Assembly: GCA_015485375.1 (NCBI GenBank)
Contig: WFTU01000408.1
Location: 1-11,266, forward strand
DNA length: 11,266 bases
Reading direction: 5' to 3'
DNA from: Paracoccaceae bacterium
GTDB taxonomy: Bacteria > Pseudomonadota > Alphaproteobacteria > Rhodobacterales > Rhodobacteraceae
The first letter of the stretch is position 1. Every line of letters starts with the position of its first letter. A program made the position numbers and the translations under genes. Shown one piece after another: positions 1-7,609 of this stretch. Under the pieces are notes generated by a model. It ran no database searches. It was not told the origin of the DNA and saw only the letters and a program-made list of their open reading frames with translations.

Positions 1-481
1 AAATAATGATTTGATTTCCGTGCGTTGCGAAAAATTCACCAAATCGGCGCAGTCAACAGGTTCAGAGAATGTCGACCCGGAGAGACCGATTTCGTGCTTT
101 TGGCGCGGGAGAAGGTGAACAGCCCCTCCCGCATAACCCTCGAAAACAACAGAAAAATCCAAGCGCGGGCAAGGCCAGAGAACCAGTTCGGGCGAGCAAG
201 TGGCGGAGGGGACGGGACTGGTAGCGAACGTTCTCAATGGCCTCGCCAAGGGCATGCGCAGCATATTCAGGTCGCCAAATTCTGTCTTCCTTGATCCTTG
301 CGCGCGGCTAAGATCCTGCCCGCAGCATCAAATACGCATCAAAGAACCGCAATATCTATCGGATTACCGCCTCTTCTCCACTATTCTCGGCAGCAATAGC
401 CGTGTCTTGATGGGAAAACGGTTCATCCCATCTGCTCAGGAGATCTTTTGTGTTTAAACCGCGCTGGTTGCGCTTGTCTTT
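1..481. other. left flank with no identified gene; possible decayed or partial coding sequence
   Basis: I see no recognisable gene, tRNA or terminal inverted repeat here. Two minus-strand frames are unusually open. One runs from about 327 off the window edge at 1, with a possible ATG at 264 but no ribosome-binding site. The other is open from 307 to a TGA at 62-64, reads protein-like near its start (PEYAAHALGEAIENVRY) but has no ATG and is preceded by an in-frame TAG at 308-310. Neither matches a family I know. A small inverted repeat GATGGG/CCCATC (409-414, 427-432) is also present. A gene remnant or the start of a gene beyond the window are both possible. Confidence 0.3.
325..343. repeat. 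short direct repeat GCATCAAA x2, 11-bp spacing
   Basis: GCATCAAA occurs at 325-332 and 336-343, one helical turn apart, in the non-coding left flank. Two 8-bp copies in 500 bp are mildly suggestive of a binding site. No function is assigned. Confidence 0.3.
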
Positions 482-517
482 AACAATAGAACCCGGCCAG
501 AACGGATGCCGGCCGGG
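482..517 (-). terminator. probable rho-independent terminator of the operon
   Basis: On the minus strand CCCGGCC (511-517) pairs perfectly with GGCCGGG (492-498) around a 12-nt loop. It is followed by the T-rich TTCTATTGTT (482-491). The hairpin starts 20 nt after the stop codon of the substrate-binding protein gene, exactly where an operon terminator is expected. The T-tract is interrupted, which lowers certainty. Confidence 0.65.
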
Positions 518-537
518 CCTGTTCTTCCTTTTCTGGA

Positions 538-2112
538 TCAGTCGCAGACCCACTTCATTGTGTGGAAATTGTACTCGAAACTTTGCATCGGCACCCACTG
601 GAAGCCTTGCAAGCAGTCGGAAAACGCGTTCTGGCTTTCCTGGGTCAGAACAAAGACGTCGGATTGGTCGCTCACCAGCCGCCGCTGCAGTTCCTTGTAG
701 ATGCCATTCTGTTTTCCGACATCCGCCGTGCTACGTGCCTCTTCGATCAGCTCGTCGATTTCATCGTTCAACACCCATTCCATGGACGCCCACGTGCCTT
801 TTGCCCGCGAATCGTACTGGTTGAAAAAGAAGCTGTCTGGGGACGGATAGGTCGCCCCGAAGAAAACTTCGTTGATCGCCGGGGTCGTCTCCGGACTATT
901 CGCAAGTTCCGTCATCCGGTTCCACGGCTCGGGCTTGAGGGTGGTTTCGAACCCGATCTGATCGAGATTCGACTTCATCAGCAGCGCAATTTCCTCTTCA
1001 AAGGAAAGCCCCGCGACATACATGATTTCAATCGGAATCGCCGAGCCACCACCGTATTTACTGGACGCTACCAGGTCACGAGCCTTGTCCAGGTCAAAAG
1101 ACGGTTCCGGCAATTCATCCAGATACGCACCGGCAAAAACCTTGGGAAGCGGTCCGGCCAGCGGTGCTCCCGGCAACAACGCGGTACGAATCGTGTTGTA
1201 GTCGGTCGCCATGGCGATCGCCTTGCGGATATTCACGTCATCCGTGGGCGCCACCTGGTGATTTAGCTTGAAATAGAAGTTGGTGGCCGTCGGATAGGAA
1301 ACGATACGGTAACCATCCATTTTGCCGATGGCCTGATAGGTTTCCAGCGCTTGTGCATCCGACGACATTGACAACACCCCCGAGGCCGCCAGCGCTTTTA
1401 CGGTCGCTTCTTCGTTGGTGACGACGAAATGCACTTCGTCGATGGCTTGGTTATCCCATCCCAGATGATAGCCATCGTATCTCTTGATCGTCATCGAGGC
1501 ACCGCGTTCCCAGTTGTCAAGCATGAACGCTCCGGCCCCAATGCTGTTGTTGGCCAGGTAGTCTTGCGACCAGGGATCGTCCGCGCTCTTGTGAGCTTCG
1601 GCAACATCGCTGTTGATGACAAACAGGATCGGTGTTGTTGTCAGGAATGGCGTATAGACCTTTTTCAGGTTGAACTGCACCGTGCGGTTATCCAAGGCGG
1701 TTACCGAATTTTCATCCAGGACGCCATCGAACAGGTAGGCTGGCCCCTGGTTCAGAGCCATCAGCCGCCTCACGGAATAGACCACATCCTTGGCTTCCAC
1801 CGGGGAACCGTCCTGAAACGTGGCCCCCTGTTTCAGCTTGAACGTATAGGTCAGGGTATCATCCGAAACGTTCCAGCTTTCGGCCAGAAGAGGCAGGATG
1901 TTGCCGGCCGAATCCAGCGTCGTCAGCGCGTCATAGAGGTTCACACTGGCCATGTACTCGGTGTAATCGTTGATCTTTGCCGGGTCGATCGTTCCGAATA
2001 TCTGAACGACGTTGACCGTTGCAACATTCTTGGCCAAAGCCTGACCGGCCAAGAGTGTCGTCGCCGCAAGCGCGGCCAACATTCCTGTTTTCCAGAGTTT
2101 CGCGTTTAGCAT
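538..2112 (-). CDS. ABC transporter substrate-binding protein, family 5 (peptide/opine/nickel type)
   Basis: A 524-aa periplasmic receptor for the importer encoded upstream in the same operon. Residues 1-27 form a Sec signal peptide: basic start (KLWK), hydrophobic core (MLAALAATTLLAG) and a likely signal peptidase I cut after ALA (27/28). There is no lipobox cysteine, so it should be soluble in the periplasm. The SBP_bac_5 signature is at about 77-116 (LAESWNVSDDTLTYTFKLK, then FQDGSPVEAKDVVYSV). Length is normal for the family. Its only cysteines appear near the end (C500 and C523) and could form a disulfide. It is the last gene of the run, 39 nt after the second DUF917 gene, with its own strong ribosome-binding site. 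This family binds peptides but also sugars, opines and other polar solutes, so the ligand cannot be read directly. Confidence 0.95.
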   Translation of the reverse strand: MLNAKLWKTGMLAALAATTLLAGQALAKNVATVNVVQIFGTIDPAKINDYTEYMASVNLYDALTTLDSAGNILPLLAESWNVSDDTLTYTFKLKQGATFQDGSPVEAKDVVYSVRRLMALNQGPAYLFDGVLDENSVTALDNRTVQFNLKKVYTPFLTTTPILFVINSDVAEAHKSADDPWSQDYLANNSIGAGAFMLDNWERGASMTIKRYDGYHLGWDNQAIDEVHFVVTNEEATVKALAASGVLSMSSDAQALETYQAIGKMDGYRIVSYPTATNFYFKLNHQVAPTDDVNIRKAIAMATDYNTIRTALLPGAPLAGPLPKVFAGAYLDELPEPSFDLDKARDLVASSKYGGGSAIPIEIMYVAGLSFEEEIALLMKSNLDQIGFETTLKPEPWNRMTELANSPETTPAINEVFFGATYPSPDSFFFNQYDSRAKGTWASMEWVLNDEIDELIEEARSTADVGKQNGIYKELQRRLVSDQSDVFVLTQESQNAFSDCLQGFQWVPMQSFEYNFHTMKWVCD

Positions 2113-2117
2113 CTTAT

Positions 2118-2124
2118 CCTCCTT
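2118..2124 (-). promoter_or_regulatory. strong ribosome-binding site of the substrate-binding protein gene
   Basis: AAGGAGG, 5 nt before the ATG, is the best Shine-Dalgarno sequence in the window. The 27 nt before it (2125-2151, minus strand) contain repeated AACCAA units, few G residues and no obvious hairpin, so the site should be exposed. This fits the need for many more binding-protein copies than permease copies. Confidence 0.7.
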
Positions 2125-2151
2125 GTCGTGGTTTGGTTGGTTCTTGGTTGA

Positions 2152-3255
2152 TTAGTTTGTCGCGTTCAGACTTTTGATCGGCTGGTAGTCGAGCGCATAA
2201 CCGAAGTAACGCGGTCCGACCAAATCGAGCCCCGCCACGCTGCGCCATTGGCCGTCGCAGGGGAGACCAAAGACGATCACCCTGAAACCATACCGGATCT
2301 GTTCGGTGGTGATCGGCTGTCCGGTTTCAAGGTCCAGAAGGCAAATCAGATCGGGGGTCATGGCGCGTGGGGCGCCATCGGCGGAACGCGCCAGCAAGAA
2401 CTCATTTTGGAATTCCAGCGTGATGGTATCGCCCTGATCAGGGCCCAAACCCTCTATCTTGCAAGTCCCACGAGCAAAGCCGCCCTCGGTGCGCCGGTCT
2501 ACATCCACTACACGCCCTTCGAAAAGGCGCACACCGTTCAGGTCGCGCGCCAACATGTCGGCGGGGTTTCTGTTCGCCGCCTGTTCCGAACGGATGATTT
2601 GACCGACCGAGTTGATCAGGGACATCGACCCACGCAACACTGATTTTTTCGCCTCTGCGCCGGTCATCGGGTAAAGCGCGATCAGCCCGGCCCCACCCAT
2701 TTCCACGGTGATGACGCGAGCGAATTTCTCGGTCGAAAGGTTATCGACCGTATTGAGCACCAGCGAGTTTCCCTTTTCATCGGCCATCACCATAGGACAG
2801 GCCGAGATGCCATGCATGGTCATCGAAACCATCTGAAGTTCGGGAAAGGCGCGCCCCATGCCATCGCCGTCAATGATTGGCAGGCCCGCAGCCGCCGCAA
2901 CCGCAATCGGGATCGTCGAATTCAAGCCGCCTGCCTCGATACAGAAGACCGCCGCAGCACGTTTGCCCAGATAGGCCTGCAGCGCCTCCAGCGCCGCATT
3001 GGCTTCCGTACCGCGCGGAAGTTTTTCCAGCATCACGGTCGGCGCTCCCATCATCGCCACCGGCACGACGAGCGCATCATCGTCCAAATCCTCGACGTCG
3101 ATCACCTCCACCGGGCCGTTATCCGCGATGGCCTGTTCCGCCATGAGCCTTCCGATGTAAGGGTCACCACCGCCGCCAGTGCCCAGAAACGCGCCGCCCA
3201 AGGCGATGTTCGTCATGTCGTCTCGTTCGATTTGCCTTATGGGTTCACGTGGCAT
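2152..3255 (-). CDS. DUF917 (S-Me-THD-type) protein, second paralog
   Basis: A 367-aa cytoplasmic paralog of the preceding gene, alignable end to end. Motifs: GTGGGGDPYIGRL (25-37), LDDDALVV (57-64), EAGGLNST (107-114), DGDGMGRAFPELQM (129-142), MHG (147-149), MADEKGN (157-163), FQNEFL (282-287), TPDLI (300-304), QPITTEQIRYG (313-323) and VGPRYFGY (346-353). The start at 3255 is chosen because GGAG lies 7 nt upstream and the N-terminus then aligns with the paralog (IRQIERDDM against LRGIHDEDL). An in-frame upstream codon at 3315 would add 20 residues unlike the family. A later ATG at 3216 would cut into the conserved N-terminus. It overlaps the first paralog by 11 bp. Two different copies next to each other suggest a hetero-oligomer or two consecutive steps. 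Confidence 0.9.
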   Translation of the reverse strand: MPREPIRQIERDDMTNIALGGAFLGTGGGGDPYIGRLMAEQAIADNGPVEVIDVEDLDDDALVVPVAMMGAPTVMLEKLPRGTEANAALEALQAYLGKRAAAVFCIEAGGLNSTIPIAVAAAAGLPIIDGDGMGRAFPELQMVSMTMHGISACPMVMADEKGNSLVLNTVDNLSTEKFARVITVEMGGAGLIALYPMTGAEAKKSVLRGSMSLINSVGQIIRSEQAANRNPADMLARDLNGVRLFEGRVVDVDRRTEGGFARGTCKIEGLGPDQGDTITLEFQNEFLLARSADGAPRAMTPDLICLLDLETGQPITTEQIRYGFRVIVFGLPCDGQWRSVAGLDLVGPRYFGYALDYQPIKSLNATN

Positions 3256-4360
3256 CGCAGGGCTCCATCTTCTTGCTGCGGGGCATCGGGGAATAGGTGG
3301 TATCTTGGTAGCCAAATGCAGCCGGGCCGACGACTTTCAGTGCCAGATCGGCGCGCAGAAGATCATGGCACGGCAAAGCCAGAACCGCGATCCGCTGACC
3401 ATAACGCAACACCTCGGTGGTGATGGGCAGACCGGTATCAACATCCAGCACCACGATCAGGTCCGGTACACATACCTCAACGACATCATTGCGCCGGAAC
3501 ACCAAAAATTCGTTCTGAATATCAATGCGGCCGCGCTCACCGGCAAATTCGCCGAACCCATCGACAAGCACATGTCCCACCGCGAAACCGCCTTTCAGAT
3601 GGCGTTTCAGGTCGGTGATCTTGCCAGTCATCAGCAATTGGCCATCCTCATGTGCGAGAACTGCCTCTATGGGATTGCTGTTGTCACGTCGGGCGCTCAA
3701 GACGGCGCGCCCCAGCGATAACGCCTGGGTGACAGTATCGGGTACCGCCGCCGTTTTGACATAGGCGCCACGCATCGGGGCCATCGCTATTCCGGCGGCC
3801 GCCCCCATCGCCACCACATTGGCACGTGCAAGCGTTTCAACCCAGACCTCGCTACGGGTACTCTTGATGATGACGACATTTCCTTTTTCATCAGCCATCG
3901 CTGCCGGCGTCGAGCAATGGCCGTAGATCGACCATGTGCACATCTGCATTTCCGGAAAAGCTCGCCCCATGCCATCGCCGTCGACAACCGGAATACCGGC
4001 CTGCGCCGCGGTCAACATCGGCTCCATCGCATTGGCGCCGCCGATTTCAGACGAAATCAACGCGTCGATCCTGACGTTCAGGTTTTCTTCCAGCGCACGC
4101 ATCGCACGCAGACATTCTTCGCCCTGTTCTATCTTTTCGACGCCAACCACCGGTGCGCCAATACCGCCAAGGGACACCACTAAGGCATCGTCATCCAGTT
4201 CGTCGAGCGGGATCACCTCGATCTTGCGCCCGCGCCGCAATTCCTCGCGGCATCGCAACTTGCCGATATACGGGTTTCCCCCTCCTCCGGTACCAAGAAT
4301 GGCCGCCCCGATTTCGATGGCCTCCAGATCTTCGTCATGTATTCCGCGCAGCCTACTCAT
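3245..4360 (-). CDS. DUF917 (S-Me-THD-type) protein, first paralog
   Basis: A 371-aa cytoplasmic protein with no signal peptide or membrane segment. Family motifs: GTGGGGNPYIGKL (23-35), LDDDALVV (55-62), EIGGANAMEP (105-114), the hallmark DGDGMGRAFPEMQM (127-140), MADEKGN (155-161), IQNEFL (281-286), VPDLI (298-302), LPITTEVLRYG (311-321) and VGPAAFGY (344-351). DUF917 is Pfam PF06032, which I recall as renamed after S-methyl-thiohydantoin desulfurase, an enzyme that removes the sulfur substituent from a thiohydantoin ring; whether this protein does that is unknown. The ATG at 4360 is preferred over an in-frame TTG at 4375 because its product aligns from the first residues with the paralog and GGTGA lies 5 nt upstream. 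It overlaps HyuA by 8 bp and the next gene by 11 bp, strong evidence for co-translation. The MHG seen in its paralog is replaced by IYG here. Confidence 0.9.
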   Translation of the reverse strand: MSRLRGIHDEDLEAIEIGAAILGTGGGGNPYIGKLRCREELRRGRKIEVIPLDELDDDALVVSLGGIGAPVVGVEKIEQGEECLRAMRALEENLNVRIDALISSEIGGANAMEPMLTAAQAGIPVVDGDGMGRAFPEMQMCTWSIYGHCSTPAAMADEKGNVVIIKSTRSEVWVETLARANVVAMGAAAGIAMAPMRGAYVKTAAVPDTVTQALSLGRAVLSARRDNSNPIEAVLAHEDGQLLMTGKITDLKRHLKGGFAVGHVLVDGFGEFAGERGRIDIQNEFLVFRRNDVVEVCVPDLIVVLDVDTGLPITTEVLRYGQRIAVLALPCHDLLRADLALKVVGPAAFGYQDTTYSPMPRSKKMEPCDAT

Positions 4361-5894
4361 GAAGATCACCGACAACCTTGAGGCGGATGCGCGTCGCGTT
4401 GCCCGGCAAATAGGCCAAGGGTACGTCTTCCTGATCGAGCAGTGCGATAGTGTCAGGATTCGCCCCGGCCGCGATCGCCTTTTCCGTGGCTTCCTTGCGA
4501 GCGGCCTCCAATGCCGCGTCCCGGCTCATCTCGGACAGGTTGAAAATGCGGTCAACTTCACCGCTGATCTGACCGATCGCGGCCCCGACGGCATTCGCGA
4601 CCGAGAAATGATCAGGGCGGAGAACCGGAAGATCGCCGACATGGTCCGGGATAAGGATACTGCCGCCCCCTACTGCAAGGACCGGAATCGGATCTGGTGA
4701 AACCCGCATGCGTTCCACGGCATTGGTCACCATTTCGTCAATCTTGCCCTTGATGGCTTGTAATTTTTCCTGCCCCAGCGAGCGTGCCGGGGACGGATCG
4801 CCGATGTCGGCAAGCCCCAGCCCCACCGCAACGTCGGTCGCCGTGAGCGTGCCGCCGCCAAACAGCAGGCCCTCGGTCTGGATCCGATACCCGACCGAGC
4901 GAGGCCCGATCGTGATCTCTTCGGCGGGATCGATGATCGTGCCACCTCCCAGAGCAATGGAATAGACGTCGGGCATGCGGAAGTTCGTGCGCACGCCGCC
5001 CACATCGACGGTCGTGCTTGCCGGGCGCGGAAACCCATGCACCAATGCCCCTACATCGGTCGATGTCCCACCGACGTCAGCGACGATGGCGTTTTTTTCG
5101 CCAGTCAGGAACGATGCGCCACGCATCGAATTCGTCGGACCTGAGGCAAAGGTCAACACCGGATAGGCCTGCACGAATTCCGCACCCATCAGGGTCCCGT
5201 CGTTCTGAGTGATGAAATACGGGCAGGTCAGGTTCAGAGACGCAAGCGCTTTGCCGAACGCCGCAACGGTACCTGCGCTTAGCTTGCGCAGCGATGCGTT
5301 CATGATCGCCGCATTTTCACGTTCGAGGATCCCCAGTCGGCCTATCTCGCTCGACAAGGTGAAATCGGCGTTGGGCAACCGTTTTTTCAAAGTGGCCATT
5401 GCCCGCTTTTCCATGTCATCATTGACCGGGCTGAAAACCGAACAAATTGCCACTGAGTCGATTCGATCGGCGGCGATTTCATTCGCGATGCGAGTCAATT
5501 CGTCTTCGTCCAGAACGGATATTTCGCGCCCGTCGAATTCATTTCCGCCGTGCGCCATCCAGTATTTTCCGCCAACCGCCTCGCGAATATCGTCGGGCCA
5601 GTCCACCATAGGCGGAAGACTCTGGGCCGCGGGCAGGCAAAGACGAACGGCCGCCGTTCGCGACAGATGGCGCCGCTCCACCACCGCATTGGTAAAGTGC
5701 GTCGTGCCAATCATCACGGCGCTGACATCGCGATTGGAAATTCCGGTTTCGTCCAGAACCTTTCGTAAGCTCTCAACGACACCGGACATCACGTCTTCGG
5801 TCGTTGGAGACTTAACCCCGATCACGATCTGGTCGCCCTGCATGATAACCGCATCCGTGTTGGTGCCGCCTACGTCGATTCCTATTCGGTACAT
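4353..5894 (-). CDS. hydantoinase/oxoprolinase-family ATPase, short HyuA-type
   Basis: A 513-aa ASKHA-fold protein of the HyuA / 5-oxoprolinase / acetone carboxylase beta family. These proteins use ATP to activate a carbonyl, for example in ATP-dependent opening of hydantoin or oxoproline rings. Visible motifs: phosphate-1 loop DVGGTNTD (7-14), GTTHFTNAVVER (63-74), QNDGTLMGAE (230-239), FASGPTNSMRGA (249-260), phosphate-2 loop DVGGTSTDVG (273-282), ALGGGT (314-319), VLAVGGGSILIPD (405-417) and VANAVGAAIG (432-441). It matches Hydant_A_N plus Hydantoinase_A and stops there; full-length HyuA proteins (about 690 aa) carry an additional C-terminal domain. GAGGAA lies 4 nt before the ATG. It starts 16 nt after the ATPase gene and its TAG overlaps the next gene by 8 bp. 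No HyuB partner gene is present. Substrate is unknown. Confidence 0.9.
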   Translation of the reverse strand: MYRIGIDVGGTNTDAVIMQGDQIVIGVKSPTTEDVMSGVVESLRKVLDETGISNRDVSAVMIGTTHFTNAVVERRHLSRTAAVRLCLPAAQSLPPMVDWPDDIREAVGGKYWMAHGGNEFDGREISVLDEDELTRIANEIAADRIDSVAICSVFSPVNDDMEKRAMATLKKRLPNADFTLSSEIGRLGILERENAAIMNASLRKLSAGTVAAFGKALASLNLTCPYFITQNDGTLMGAEFVQAYPVLTFASGPTNSMRGASFLTGEKNAIVADVGGTSTDVGALVHGFPRPASTTVDVGGVRTNFRMPDVYSIALGGGTIIDPAEEITIGPRSVGYRIQTEGLLFGGGTLTATDVAVGLGLADIGDPSPARSLGQEKLQAIKGKIDEMVTNAVERMRVSPDPIPVLAVGGGSILIPDHVGDLPVLRPDHFSVANAVGAAIGQISGEVDRIFNLSEMSRDAALEAARKEATEKAIAAGANPDTIALLDQEDVPLAYLPGNATRIRLKVVGDLHE

Positions 5895-5910
5895 GTCGTT
5901 CCTCGTCGGT

Positions 5911-7608
5911 TTACAGGGCCGTGCTCTTGGCTAGCACTGCCTCTCGTTCTGATTTCTGGACCTTAGGTTTGAGGTGTGCCTCTTCATCCGAGACCACGGG
6001 AATTGCCGCCAGGAGCGCGCGCGTATAGACGTGTTGCGGGCTCGTAAACACATCGCGTGTAGGACCCTGCTCGCAGATTTCTCCACGAAACATGACAGAG
6101 ACGCGATTGCAGAAATTGCGCATCAGGCTGAGATCGTGCGAGATGAAAACATAGGTCAACCCCAGTTCGTCGCGCAGACGATGCAAGAGGTCTATGACTG
6201 TGCTTTGAACCAGCACATCCAGCGCCGATGTAGGTTCATCCAGCACAAGGATCCTCGGATGGACCGAAAGGGCGCGCGCTATGGCAATGCGCTGTTTTTG
6301 GCCACCCGACAGTTCATGCGGATACATTGACCCATACGACGCCGGCAGATCCACCATTTCCAGCAATTCGCCAATACGGCGTGTAATTTCGGCGGTGTCG
6401 AGACCGCTGAACTTGAGCGGCACGGACAGTTGCTGCATCACCGTTCGCTTGGGATTGAGCGAAGACCCCGGATTTTGATAGACGATCTGGACGAGCTTGC
6501 GAAAATCTGCGGTCCCGGCCACATCAGTGACCCGGCGCCCGCCAATCATGATCTCGCCCGCGGTAGGCGGATGCAGCCCCAACAACATCTTGGCCAGTGT
6601 TGTCTTGCCCGAGCCGGACTCGCCGGCAATCCCGAATATGTCGCCTTCTTCAATGGTCAAATCGACATTCTTGACCGCCTGCACGAGACCCACCGGGCGA
6701 TTGAACAGACCGCCCCGGCGGGTGAAATCCTTCGAAACGTTCCGGACTTCGATGAGCGGATTTCCCGCGTGTGAGTTCATCACATCACGCACACGCGATC
6801 CGAAAAGCGGCGGAACACTTTCCATCAACTTGCGCGTATAGGGATGTGCGGGACGCGCGAAGATCTGCTCGCGTGGACCGTGTTCGACGATCCGGCCCCG
6901 CTCCATCACGTAAACACGGTCTGATGTTTCCCGCACCACCCCCAAATTGTGCGTAATCAGGAGAAGGGAAAGCCCCTCCTCGCGCACTAGCGCGTTCAGA
7001 AGATCAAGAATCTCCTGCTGGGTGGTCACATCTAGCGCCGTACCCGGTTCGTCGGCAATCAACAGGCGCGGCTTGTTTAGCAGCGCCATCCCGATCAGAA
7101 CCCTTTGCCGCATGCCACCCGACAGCATCAACGGGTAGGCGGAAAAAATTTCTTCGCCTTCCGAAAGCTGAACCTTGGCCAATGTCTCGAGGATCAAGGC
7201 CTTGCGTCCGGCCCTTGTGCTCTTGCGCCCCAGACGAAGATCGGCATAGCGCACGATATCATCCATCTGCCGACCGATGGTTAACACCGGGTTGAACGAG
7301 AGCATAGGATCCTGAAGGATTATCGAAATGCCGGCGCCCTTGATCCGGTTGCGGGCGCCTTTGGAAAGCGTGAGCAGATCCTGCCCCTCGAACCGGATCG
7401 AACCACGCTCGACGCGTGCCGGCGGTATCGGCAGGGTGCCAATGATCGCCCGCATGGTCACGGTTTTGCCCGAGCCCGATTGACCGATTAGCGCCACACG
7501 CTCACCGTCGCCAACCATCAAGCTGACATCATGGATCACCTGTGCGCGCCTCGCGTAGGTGGTAAAGCTGATATCCAGCCCATCGACTTCGAGGATCGGA
7601 GCGCTCAA
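5911..7608 (-). CDS. dual-domain ABC ATPase (fused DppD-DppF-like)
   Basis: Cytoplasmic ATPase that powers the importer, with both nucleotide-binding domains in one chain. Numbered from the upstream ATG at 7623, domain 1 has Walker A GQSGSGKT (47-54), Q-loop Q104, signature LSGGMRQR (167-174), Walker B LLIADEP (187-193) and switch H225. Domain 2 has Walker A GESGSGKT (334-341), Q383, signature LSGGQKQR (438-445), Walker B ILVLDEP (458-464) and H496. Each half ends in an oligopeptide-transporter tail (HPYTRKLMESVPP; HVYTRALLAAIP). Both sites look catalytically complete; domain 1 has DEPG where DEPT is usual. I choose the TTG at 7608 (565 aa) because GGAGG lies 6 nt upstream and the product would start MSAPILEV, the common family N-terminus. 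The ATG at 7623 (570 aa) has no visible ribosome-binding site. The fusion means no separate second ATPase gene is needed. Confidence 0.93.
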   Translation of the reverse strand: MSAPILEVDGLDISFTTYARRAQVIHDVSLMVGDGERVALIGQSGSGKTVTMRAIIGTLPIPPARVERGSIRFEGQDLLTLSKGARNRIKGAGISIILQDPMLSFNPVLTIGRQMDDIVRYADLRLGRKSTRAGRKALILETLAKVQLSEGEEIFSAYPLMLSGGMRQRVLIGMALLNKPRLLIADEPGTALDVTTQQEILDLLNALVREEGLSLLLITHNLGVVRETSDRVYVMERGRIVEHGPREQIFARPAHPYTRKLMESVPPLFGSRVRDVMNSHAGNPLIEVRNVSKDFTRRGGLFNRPVGLVQAVKNVDLTIEEGDIFGIAGESGSGKTTLAKMLLGLHPPTAGEIMIGGRRVTDVAGTADFRKLVQIVYQNPGSSLNPKRTVMQQLSVPLKFSGLDTAEITRRIGELLEMVDLPASYGSMYPHELSGGQKQRIAIARALSVHPRILVLDEPTSALDVLVQSTVIDLLHRLRDELGLTYVFISHDLSLMRNFCNRVSVMFRGEICEQGPTRDVFTSPQHVYTRALLAAIPVVSDEEAHLKPKVQKSEREAVLAKSTAL

Positions 7609-7609
7609 T

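Noticed and set aside
187..194. DEPG in place of DEPT in the first ATPase domain (residue numbers), considered as a dead site
   Set aside because: Walker A, Q-loop, signature, catalytic glutamate and switch histidine are all present, so the site should remain active.
562..1266. 234-codon plus-strand open frame opposite the substrate-binding protein gene
   Set aside because: It lies fully antisense to a clear SBP_bac_5 gene, has no family motif and no ribosome-binding site; it is a shadow of the opposite strand's codon bias.
1429..2109. 226-codon plus-strand open frame
   Set aside because: Antisense to the N-terminal half of the binding protein gene, with no recognisable domain.
3256..3315. 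Upstream in-frame start for the second DUF917 gene, adding 20 residues
   Set aside because: The added residues do not align with the paralog, whereas the ATG at 3255 has GGAG 7 nt upstream and the usual family N-terminus.
3936..4700. 254-codon plus-strand open frame spanning the HyuA/DUF917 junction
   Set aside because: Antisense to two well-supported overlapping genes; low-complexity serine/arginine-rich translation typical of a shadow frame.
5209..5934. 241-codon plus-strand open frame opposite HyuA
   Set aside because: Antisense to the conserved N-terminal HyuA motifs; no motif of its own.
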